From Saccoglossus kowalevskii (taxonomy: Eukaryota > Hemichordata > Enteropneusta > Harrimaniidae), in the NCBI RefSeq assembly GCF_000003605.2, contig NW_003129358.1, positions 176,915-233,401 of the forward strand: DNA of 56,487 bases, in the 5' to 3' direction. Positions 25,301-34,093 of this stretch are shown one piece after another (within the stretch, counting starts at the first letter, position 1; every line of letters begins with the position of its first letter). The position numbers were made by a program, and so were the translations under genes. The notes under the pieces are model-generated. The model saw only the letters and a program-made list of their open reading frames with translations. It ran no database searches and was not told where the DNA came from.

Positions 25301-28300
25301 NNNNNNNNNNNNNNNNNNNNNNNNNNNNNNNNNNNNNNNNNNNNNNNNNNNNNNNNNNNNNNNNNNNNNNNNNNNNNNNNNNNNNNNNNNNNNNNNNNNN
25401 NNNNNNNNNNNNNNNNNNNNNNNNNNNNNNNNNNNNNNNNNNNNNNNNNNNNNNNNNNNNNACGTACGGTCACTACTCGACACCCCTGTTGACACCTTGA
25501 GTAAGGCCGCCGTCACCCATTGCATCTCAGCAATTGACGGACAGTAGGTGTTAAGTTTTCTCTTTAACGGTTAGTTAAAAACACTATGCCACGAAACATT
25601 AGTCTTTGTACTTCAAAATTGCTGTCAAAACACAATAGAAATTTTGGGAGCCATCCAAGTACCCGCGACTTAGCCGAATCGCGACTTAGCGAGGGGCCAC
25701 TGTATTTAGTATTGGACAGGAGAGACGATTTCCAACCAGTCCAGACTGCCCTCATAATAACTTGGTGCATGGTAGGCTCAAATAGTAATGGAGTTGAATG
25801 CAACTACAATGAGCATAAAATCCAATTAATATTAAGATCTTTTGCAGGCATTTGACCTATTAAATATGAAATAGCTGTAACTGTCAATCTTTTTTTTCTA
25901 ATTTTAATTTTTAATAAAGCATTTCCTGTGTCATTAGCATGAATTTGTTATGGTTATCGTCGAAATGTGAGCACAGAAAGCGTGGCAAATACGCTATATA
26001 GCGATGTTAAACGAAAAATCATTTGAAAGTGAAAAAAGATGACTATGTGGTTGCGTCTAATCTTATCCAGAGGGTACCATCTTTTGAAATCCTATAAGGT
26101 GAATTTCATTGATTAGGGTGCAACATGAGGGCCCTTAGCAAAATGACCAATATTTGGAAAGTCTCTCACTGATTATTTAATGTGTCATTTGCCATAATAT
26201 GTGGTTATTATGAGAATACCTCAAAGTAAGCACAAAGACAGTACAGCTGGAGTATCAACTGACGTGCAGTGGAGGTCGTTGTGCGGCGTTCTGAGTGCAT
26301 ACTTTGAGATATCCTTGTAATGACCTTATTATTGTACATCTTTTCCTTCCAAGGATATACCATGGGAATGCCGAAATCCAGGTGACAGATGTATAATAAT
26401 AGTATTTATCGAGAGACATATTTTTCTATCAATGACATAGCAAATACCAGTACTCAATCTTTAGTTTTCACATCACATTTCACTGATATTAGCCTTGTGT
26501 AATGCAACTTTGCCAATACAATTGTGTCTAAAACAATATTTTGGGAAGATTCAGTTATCAAAATCACAGCTATTTTAGCTTTATTAATTTTTGTTTGAGG
26601 CACACTGAATGGTATTTGTTGGAAGCTATCAAGTGCATTAAATACTTTCACTCTTTCATTTAACGAATATTTAGATGCGAGTTTCAAGAAAAACATGCGT
26701 AGTTCATGGGACATCATAATCCAATGTAAACGGCAATATGCAGTAATTTCATACTTTCATCCATAATGCATCTTGAAATAAGAGCAAAGAAATTACCCAA
26801 TTTTTTTGTTTCATAATACTATTGTTTCATAACTCTGTACAAAGTTTTTTTTTTTGAGAAAAACTGTCTGAAAACATGCAAAAATGGGTCTTTTTTGGAA
26901 CTATTTCTGAAGAAAGTTTGTTAAAATAAATTAGATATTGATAATACGGAATAATGAGAATTCCTAAAATAAAACATAGGAACCAATGGTAAAGTGCCTT
27001 AAACAAATAGTAGTTTGGTGCTCATGCCTTTTTATCTGAATGTTTTTGATGATCAGTATTAGCGTCATATGAGTAAGTCAAGGAAAACTATTATTTTTAA
27101 TTTACAAGCATTTTTATTATATTGAAATAAGATTTATTATTTGCCACTACAATAAATGGCAGAAAACTGTACCTGTACAGAAAACTCAACATACACCCAC
27201 ACAATGCGTGCAAGTCTTTAATATATGTGGATGTGACATGCTGTAAAACAGGTTGAAAAAGCGACATGCATTTTTAGAAAATTGTGGTAAAATTGAGTGA
27301 ATCTCTCTTGTCATCGTTGATTTCCTGTTTTCACAATTCATGTCTGTCACATGCCAAAACAAATGCGCTCCATAAAAACAAAGAAAAACTGTAATTAGTG
27401 TAATTAGGAAGCATCCCTAATTTTTATGTTCCGGATTACTATATACAAATCCCCAACCCTTGGTCATTTTGAATCTATAATAAAGTCATTTGGACATCTT
27501 GAATTAGCTAAATTCACTAAAAAGACATGTTCGCAAAAAAGACATGTTTTACAGTAGTGTCTGTTTGGATGACATTGTACTAACTCATTAATATTTATTT
27601 ATACTTGCTACAATGTCACAGCACCATTACTGGATTGGTCAGTAAAGCAGCCATTTTGAATTTATTTCTAATTTTTTTATTTATTCAACGTTCACAAGAT
27701 ACTGTTACCCACTGTATAATTTTTGCAATATGACATTTTGAGTGCATTCATTGAAGCTAATTCTATATTTAAGACTGTACATGACAATATTCCTAACATA
27801 ATGACATTAAGGATGTTTACTACACTATCTCAATATTGACCAAACAAAGTAGCTCTTGAACTTGGCCAATAGAATCAATGAAAGGATTCTTGAGTTCTGA
27901 TTAACTTAAGTACATGTATATTATGCTCTTGTTCAATAATAAAACAAATCAATGAAGAAGACTATTACCCTTTAAGTTATTAAAATTAGAAGGAAATTTG
28001 GCTGGAATAATCTTCAAGACATTAAGAGACAGATTACATATTTCAGGCGATGTCTCTCGAAAAAATATGTAGACAGCGTCTGGGATTGCTTTCAGATTAC
28101 AATCAGATAAATCTGTAGAGGAAAAGAATGAAAAGATCACTACAAAATATTAATGCATTAATACAATTATGATTTGCTGTACATTCCATTTCATGAAGGC
28201 ATGAATATTTTTTACATGTATAAAAAAATATTAATAAATGTTTCATAAATTTTGATTGACAATTGAATACAACTTGATATTAGTGAATGCAAACATCTCT

Positions 28301-29977
28301 TATAGAATATCTTGGTGGTAAATTGACCAATGACGGAAATGAGTAATGGGTATAACCAAAAGGCTTTTTTGGTGTCTTCTCTTGGCAAAGTTTTCCAGGG
28401 TTAATCTTTCAAAAAATGAAAAGAAGCATTATAAATTATTTATATTTTCTATACATATTTTTTGAAAAAACACAAAAATAATTTTGAAATTTATTGAAGG
28501 ACTGTATGACTTTTGTAACATGTGATGTCATCAGGAGAACTATTGTTAAACAATTTGTTATTGTCCACTGACATGTGATGCATCATGGGAACATGGCAGT
28601 GAAGTATAGACCAAAAAAAATAAATATTGTTGGTCACTGCTGACATTCACTATAAATGTGCACATCACAGCTTTCAATTTCATTATATTTGCAGCTATAT
28701 TCACCAATACAAACAGTGCATTTCATTTACCCTGGAAGCATAGTCAGCTGGAGTTCAAGTGATAATAAAATAAATGTGATCAATTTACAGGTATTTATTA
28801 TATGGGGGAAGCTATCTTGAATACGGCTTGAAATTAAAAAACTATTTATTTAAAAATGATATTCAGATTGGAAAAATACCTGGTTGATATCGAGAACACC
28901 GAAAGAAGAAAACAATTGAGTAAATTCAGACTTACAATCACTGTGTCAAAATCCAAATGACATACAAAACCTAAAACTCCAATTGACAAAAGAATGTTCT
29001 ACTTATGTACTGCTATGGGAATTGAAGACGAGACACACTTCATAATGTCATGTAAGAAATACAAACATCAAGGAAATTTACACCGCAAAAGTAAAAAAAA
29101 AATGTTCTTCACAATCATGAGTTCAGATATAACATTTCTTAATATCATATTAGCAAAGTACATAGAGAAATGTTTATATATAACTTCCAAACCAAACACA
29201 ATAAGCCCAGTCTTCATAAAATATTAAAAAAATTATTGCCAATTTCTCCTGAAATACTTAACCTTAAACATTAATTTCTTATTTTTGTAGCTTTATAGTT
29301 TCTAGTTGTTTTGTATTTTGTATGTCTTAGTTTTAGTTTGTTTATTTTTTAAGACCATACTGCTGTACCTTTATGCGGCAGTGTTGTGTCAATAATATAT
29401 ATAGTGGTATATCAAACCAAAGACACTAGTGTCTTTGATTAAACTGTGCCTAGAAGACTCATTTAAAAGCAATCAATAGTCGAATTACTGTAATGCATTA
29501 AAAAATTCATGCCTTCATGAAATTCACTGTAACACTTTAGGAACATTGAATTTTATTTCTAAAAAAACACATCATTTGATTTTGAAAATGTAGGATTAGA
29601 GGGGTGAATGAGCTTCCAGCAGCTGGAGGCAATAGATAGGCGAGTAAAATATAATAGTTATATCCAAAGTGCCATAGCAAACGATGGTTGTCATGACAAT
29701 ATATTAAATCGGTCAAAACCCGTAGTATGTTATGTTTTAACTATCGACCTGAACAAAATATGACGTCATGTAACGTGACTGTGAGCAAAAGATGGGCGTG
29801 GTTGAAACTAAGTGGGCATGGCACGAGGTGGCTCGCACGTCACGTGTGCAAACCACAGGGGAAATTTTAACGTCAGAGTTAAAAATAAATGAGTTGATTA
29901 TGTTTACCTAACTGTTTGTCTGCTTGGGCTTCTCTACACTTGTTCGCAACCTTGGCCACTTCCGCTGCAGCTGACAT
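22227..29977 (-). CDS. LRRC20: Leucine-rich repeat-containing protein 20, four coding exons
   Basis: Coding exons on the - strand are 29977-29908, 28112-27969, 24233-24066 and 22366-22227, giving 173 aa (522 bp with TAA). All three introns are phase 1 with GT..AG ends, and the joins give an uninterrupted frame. The protein has a short helical N-terminus (MSAAAEVAKVANKCREAQAD), then leucine-rich repeats: LSDCNLKAIPDAVY, LSLNVLKIIPAKF, LNLSSNLLTRLPNEL, LDISENRFIDFPDVV, a weaker repeat, and LHDVYLNDNPLS near the C-terminus. No signal peptide or membrane segment is seen, so it should be an intracellular repeat scaffold. Length and repeat order fit LRRC20 (human about 184 aa), whose molecular function is not established. 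It is head to head with EIF4EBP. Its introns hold a Tigger element, two MITEs and a LINE tail. Confidence 0.9.
23801..24012. mobile_element. TA-flanked MITE, copy 1 (in LRRC20 intron 3)
   Basis: Terminal inverted repeats tactgtaaaacatgt (23801-23815) and acatgttttacagta (23998-24012) match perfectly over 15 bp with TA at both outer edges. The element shares internal blocks (ttgaaaaagcg(g/a)catgc, gaattgtggtaaaat, gaatctctcttg) with the copy at 27240-27556. No coding capacity. TA target sites suggest a Tc1/mariner-type helper. Confidence 0.8.
24066..24233 (-). CDS. LRRC20: LRRC20 coding exon 3
   Basis: Acceptor ttttcag and donor gtatga on the - strand. Encodes residues 72-127, two clear leucine-rich repeats (LNLSSNLLTRLP and LDISENRFIDFP). 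The split glycine/glutamate and aspartate codons join in frame with both neighbours. Confidence 0.92.
24361..25702 (-). mobile_element. Tigger/pogo-type DNA transposon (in LRRC20 intron 2)
   Basis: Inverted ends CAGTGGCCCCTCGCTAAGTC (from 24361) and its complement (to 25702) are flanked by TA (24359-24360 and 25703-25704), the pogo/Tigger target duplication. Subterminal copies of the ccgcgactta motif lie inside both ends. On the - strand just left of the assembly gap (24739-24600) the frame reads FPEKLREIIYEGGYFDEHVY and then NCDETGLFWKLLPSKS, the first DDE aspartate block of Tigger/jerky-like transposases. Immediately after this the frame no longer matches the family, so an internal deletion is likely. 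The middle (24740-25461) is unsequenced, so whether the N-terminal DNA-binding domain survives cannot be judged. Confidence 0.88.
24740..25461. other. Assembly gap (N run)
   Basis: A run of N inside the Tigger element. Any open frame crossing it is an artefact of the gap. Confidence 0.99.
27240..27556. mobile_element. TA-flanked MITE, copy 2 (in LRRC20 intron 2)
   Basis: Same family as 23801-24012. The left end is ctgtaaaacaggttgaaaaagcg (one change in the inverted repeat). The right end is aaaaagacatgttttacagta. About 105 bp longer than copy 1 because of extra internal sequence after gaatctctcttg, and it has a duplicated aaaaagacatgtt block near the right end. Confidence 0.75.
27969..28112 (-). 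CDS. LRRC20: LRRC20 coding exon 2
   Basis: Acceptor ctctacag and donor gtaata on the - strand. Encodes residues 24-71, from DLSDCNLKAIPDAVY through IIPAKFPSNFNNLK. Corresponds to the repeat region of LRRC20 that contains the L-x-L-x-N-x-L pattern. Confidence 0.9.
28820..29395 (+). mobile_element. Non-LTR retrotransposon 3' end (in LRRC20 intron 1)
   Basis: A + strand frame reads ERRKQLSKFRLT, one stop, then PKTPIDKRMFYLC and GIEDETHFIMSCKKY (28900-29070). This is the conserved cysteine-containing C-terminal segment of CR1/L2-like retrotransposon proteins (I-E-D-E-x-H-F-x-x-x-C-x-x-Y). The frame ends at 29227 and is followed by a 3' UTR-like stretch rich in T to about 29395. It is 5'-truncated and carries a stop, so inactive. 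It lies antisense to LRRC20. Confidence 0.7.
29761..29768. promoter_or_regulatory. Consensus CRE (TGACGTCA)
   Basis: Perfect palindromic CREB/ATF site at the edge of LRRC20 intron 1, about 210 bp from the LRRC20 start codon and 650 bp from the EIF4EBP start codon. Occupancy is not known from sequence. Confidence 0.45.
29841..29846. promoter_or_regulatory. E-box CACGTG near the shared promoter
   Basis: Palindromic CACGTG, the site used by MYC/MAX, USF and TFE-type bHLH factors, 62 bp beyond LRRC20 exon 1. Short motif; functional only by inference from position. Confidence 0.35.
29908..29977 (-). CDS. LRRC20: LRRC20 coding exon 1 (start)
   Basis: ATG at 29977-29975 opens MSAAAEVAKVANKCREAQAD, a helical N-terminus like that of LRRC20 orthologues. 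The donor is gtaaac right after TTA G, giving a phase-1 intron. Exon 2 continues the frame. Confidence 0.82.
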
Positions 29978-30414
29978 TATAAGCTGTCAAAAGTATTACA
30001 CATTTAAACGAGGATTTGCTGGTGGTGCTAGTTTGCACGATTATCAGTAAATCAGTAAAACAAAATAAAAGAAGCAACACAAGTCTGATATCTGTGAGAA
30101 CAAATCGATAGCTATTTCAGAAACGAATTAGAAACATTATGTGGAAAAATCACCAATAAGATGTCTACCCGTTGACAAGGTCATAGTGCATGTGATGGGT
30201 TAAAGGTTAGGCCTCGTGCGGCACACATATCCACATATGGAAGTTCTCGGCTTTACTCGGCATTTACCGAATCAATCTCGTGACTTCGGTGGTGGAATGG
30301 TTGAACATCTGAGATCGTGTGTTTGTGTAGCTCTTCTCTAAAACTTATTCGATTTAATGACTGTTTCCTGCCGTTATTTACCCAAGATTTGACGTGGCAT
30401 TTTGTTTTACCAGC
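29978..30414. promoter_or_regulatory. Shared head-to-head promoter of LRRC20 and EIF4EBP
   Basis: Only 437 bp separate two divergent start codons, so both 5' UTRs and core promoters must lie here. More CpG and G/C-rich than the surroundings (for example 30205-30300). No TATA box at a sensible position. A pyrimidine run (ctcttctct, 30331-30339) upstream of the 4E-BP start could be a TOP-like leader start, but the transcription start is not determined. Confidence 0.7.
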
Positions 30415-30553
30415 ATGTCAGAGCAAGCTGTACCCCCATTTTCCAAGAGTCGGGAAATCCCGACGAGAAGAGTGATACTAAATGATCCATCTCAAATGCC
30501 TTCTGACTACTGCACAACTCCTGGAGGTACCATATTTTCAACTACGCCAGGAG
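30415..30553 (+). CDS. EIF4EBP: EIF4EBP coding exon 1
   Basis: Encodes residues 1-46 plus one base of Gly47, from [16 protein letters not shown] to FSTTPG. The intron falls inside the second TTPGG motif, as I remember for vertebrate 4E-BP genes. Confidence 0.95.
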
Positions 30554-33500
30554 GTTGGTTACTATTGCATTTTATCAATATTAAGTGTTTCATCTTGTAC
30601 TGCTGTATTCTGGATTCTTCGCTAGTATAAAAATAGGCATTATTTGTTATTACATCGATCGTTAACGTGGTAAACTGCAAGGTGTTTTGGTTCTCCTCCA
30701 TGACGTAAACAAAATTTAAAAACGTGACGACGCCATTTACTGTGTATCTAGGTCAGCCTTGTGCAGGTTTCTTTAATTAATTGACACTGAACTGCTGCTT
30801 TACATAATATTGTTTATAGTGACTTTTTGTGGACTATTGGAAGGCGCAAATGTTGTATTTTTGTAACTCTTTCGACGTGGTCAGTCAATGATTGTATGCG
30901 TGATGTCAGCAGAGCACGTGATTTTGTTTTGATCCTACCCCTTCCCCGCAAATCCAGGCTACAAACAAAACGCACCAATCACCTATTACGTCGCGGTTGT
31001 AATATGCACTTATTGCCATTTATTAATATTCCACATCTCATTTTATGAACATATAAACTTGTCCAAAATACCAAAACATTGACATTTCGAAACATATTGC
31101 ATCATGTATCTTCAAGGTCACCTGACATTGTCTGTTTGTGTTATTCATCCCTGGAATGTCTGACCTTGTGAATGACCTGCTGCATTCGTGTTTATATCAA
31201 TTTGTTTTGTGGTGCATAACAACTCTGGACCAGTTGCAACATTGAACCCTCTATGTTGACTTTTCCCCTAAAAATAATATATCTGTTAATTTTAAATCCC
31301 AAATAATATCAATGCAAGTGTCGTTTTGTGTAGTATTGTATCGAAATGTGAACACTGTATTGTTGAAGTTGTGATATATATTATTCTTAATATTATTTGT
31401 GATAATCTTTTGTTTGCATATAGTGTCTCATCACATAAAACATCACATCTGGTAATAACACTGCATTGATAAAGACCTGATATTTTTATAATATTGTAGA
31501 GTGGTCCAATTCAGCGATGATAACAAATCATGCATTCACATTTTTTAAGGTTTTAGCAATGTTTAATTTTGGTGGAAACACTGCAAATTCTGATAATTCT
31601 AAGTTAAAATGGAGCATTCTATGGCTTCCTTGGGGCCAACATTACTATCAGACAGGTCACAGGTGATCCCTGGTCAATCAGAATTTTATGGTTGCCAGAG
31701 GATTTGCTCCCCAGCGTAAGGGGGCACATGACCATGGCATGTAGGCACTTCACCCCTGTTTTCTTGTTTAAAAAAATCCCTGTAATTTGCATGTCCTGTT
31801 CTGTGTTATCTACTTTGTAAACAATTGTGAGTGACAGGCCATATCAAACGAACCAATAGTGTTGAATGATGATGAGCAGTTAAGCCAAGGCACATCTAGA
31901 GATGTTTTATTCTTCGCAGTTAGCATGAGATGTGTGAAGAGAAGAACAACAAAATCTATCAAGAATTTGATTGATGATTTCCCTGTGTTACAGCTGCTTT
32001 TATGAATAGTATCAATGACAACATTTAGGAACTTGATATTTCTCGTAATTTTGTCATCAACTAGGATCAGACTGGAGTTGCTATAATTCCAGCTGGCCAG
32101 TAGACCATGGATTACACCAAGTATCTTGATGACAAATTACACTGATGACAAATTACTGCTCTATTTGCTCTTTCTGTTGCTATTGATTTTTCTTACTACT
32201 TCAAGTACTGTAACAGGGGTAAATAGATCATTGTCATTCAGCTTGCATTTTGCAATTCATTGGATATTTTCAACACAAGAAATCACTGGTCAAACCATAA
32301 TTCCATGATGTTTCAACTTCCAGTCACACACCAGGTGGAGGCCGTATTTGACATGTACAATGTGTATTGCAATGACGAGCTGCTGAAAAAGTTGAGTGAT
32401 CACCATATCTCTGTTGTTTGTACCAGCTTACTGTACTGACTGGTAATAGCCATTGGACTTGTCAGTGCACAAGATATTCAAAGAACAGAGGAAACAAGGG
32501 TTTTTAGAAGTGGTACAATGATCGTGTGCGCTTGGCAATGAAAGATGGCGTTGAGGGCCAAAATTCAGATATTCAACTGAGCGAATTATAACCTGTAGTT
32601 GTTCAAATCGTATCAACATGACCTGATCAGATTAAAGATTTGAAAGCAGCAGCAATTTTAGACTGTTTTTTTTATTCAGCAGTGCATTTTATTTTGTTAT
32701 TCAGATTAAACCTACCCCTATTGGATCCCAGACGCTAGTGTGTGATTGTGTGTCTTTGTTCTCTCCCCTTGTGATATGCAGCCCTGTCGTGACCTGGATT
32801 TAAAATACTGTGAAAGAGAATAATTGTTTCACAGAGTATTTAATACATTTAATTAAAATAAGTAGAGGGGGTTCTTATAACAATGGTGTGTGTGTCTATG
32901 GTAAAAAATTAATGTGCTCAGAAACTGACTATTTATTGTATTTGGTCTAAATCTTTGATTTATGTATACTAGTTTTGTTTCATCGTTCCAAAATTCGACC
33001 TGACTATGGTAAATATTACCATATTTTAGCCACTAACTGGCCACAGTCCAAGTAATTTATGTATTCATTAAACAAGCCTGCATGTTTTGATATTTATGAG
33101 CTGCTGAGGTCAAAGGTCAGCAGGGATATCTATGGATAAATGTTACATGGCGTTATGTCACTGCTACTGCATGATACATGTAATAAATGTATTTTTTTGT
33201 TGTTGCAACAGTATGATCTATTTATTTCTGGATAAATATATCAAATGTATCAGTTGGTGATCCATAAAAAAAAATAATTCAATCTCCATATATAGACACC
33301 TCCGTAAAGACCATTTTAATGATGTCACTAACTTGGTCGCTATACACGGGTTTAACTATATGCAAATAAGCTTAAGTCATTACAGTGTTATGGTATAACT
33401 TGCACTCAAATTCTGTGTAAACAAACACTGTATGCCACATGGAACCCATATCGAAGACAACACAGTACAAGACTGCTTTAACCATAATATTATTTAGACT

Positions 33501-34093
33501 GTAACTTAACACTATGTCATCTATATTTCTGTAGGAACTCGTATTATTTATGAACGGAATAAGTTAATGCAAATGCGTAACTCTCCATTGGCAAGGACTC
33601 CCCCTAAGAATTTACCACTGATTCCTGGAGTTACAAGCCCATTAGAGAATGAGAAAGATAAGAATGAGAAAAACAAGTCTAGTCCAAACCATGACAAAGA
33701 GAAAGGGGGTAAGTACCGGTAAATGTTGTAGTTTCATGTGGGTTGAGTAAATATTGCGACTTGCACAAGTTACATGTCAGTTTCCAGATCTTGATTGATT
33801 TGCCTGTTGTATCTAATTTTAGACCAGAGACAGAGAGCTCAATGAAAAAGTCAAGAGGGATTTTAGTTTTTTCTAAAGCAGAGGGAGGTGTCTTATAGTG
33901 TTAGTGGTCCAGAAAGCATAATTAGCCCATTCCCTGTTTTGGAAAACTATAAATTCATTATACATTGTCTGCTATCCCTTTGGATTCTTACCGAACACAA
34001 GTACATTAACTGTACCTCAGCTAAACCTTTCTTGACTGTTCTTCCTTTTCTCTTCCAGATCTTGACGAACCTCAGTTTGAGATGGATATTTAG
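30415..34093 (+). CDS. EIF4EBP: Eukaryotic translation initiation factor 4E-binding protein (4E-BP), three coding exons
   Basis: Exons 30415-30553, 33535-33708 and 34059-34093 join to 348 bp (115 aa plus TAG); both introns are phase 1. 4E-BP binds eIF4E in the cytoplasm and blocks eIF4G binding and cap-dependent translation until mTORC1 phosphorylates it. The eIF4E-binding motif Y-x4-L-phi is YERNKLM (52-58). The two priming TTPGG sites place the phospho-threonines at 35 and 44 (human T37, T46). RNSP gives S63 (human S65) and RTPP gives T68 (human T70). The C-terminus is FEMDI (111-115), a perfect raptor-binding TOS motif. The N-terminal raptor motif is REIP (13-16) where vertebrate 4E-BP1 has RAIP. 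Length matches the family (100-120 aa). The first donor is GTTGGT, weak but supported by the conserved join. The ATG at 30415 is chosen by homology. Confidence 0.96.
30554..33534. other. EIF4EBP intron 1
   Basis: 2981 bp from GTTGGT to TGTAG. No other gene, RNA or transposon recognised inside; the small open frames lack domains. Confidence 0.8.
33535..33708 (+). CDS. EIF4EBP: EIF4EBP coding exon 2
   Basis: Acceptor atttctgtag, donor gtaagt. Encodes residues 47-104, including the eIF4E-binding helix and the RNSP and RTPP phosphorylation sites, then a Lys/Glu/Asn-rich linker that is more charged than in vertebrate paralogues. Confidence 0.97.
34059..34093 (+). CDS. EIF4EBP: EIF4EBP coding exon 3 (last)
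   Basis: Acceptor ttcttccag. The short exon encodes [11 protein letters not shown] and TAG (34091-34093), the TOS motif that recruits mTORC1 through raptor. It is too short to be found as an independent open frame. Confidence 0.95.

Noticed and set aside
24503-25525. Open frame of about 340 codons on the - strand
   Set aside because: Most of it is N, which has no stops. Only the Tigger transposase segment left of the gap is real.
26454-26717. Open frame of 87 aa on the - strand inside LRRC20 intron 2
   Set aside because: No domain or conserved pattern, and it lies between transposon insertions. It is within the length expected by chance in this composition.
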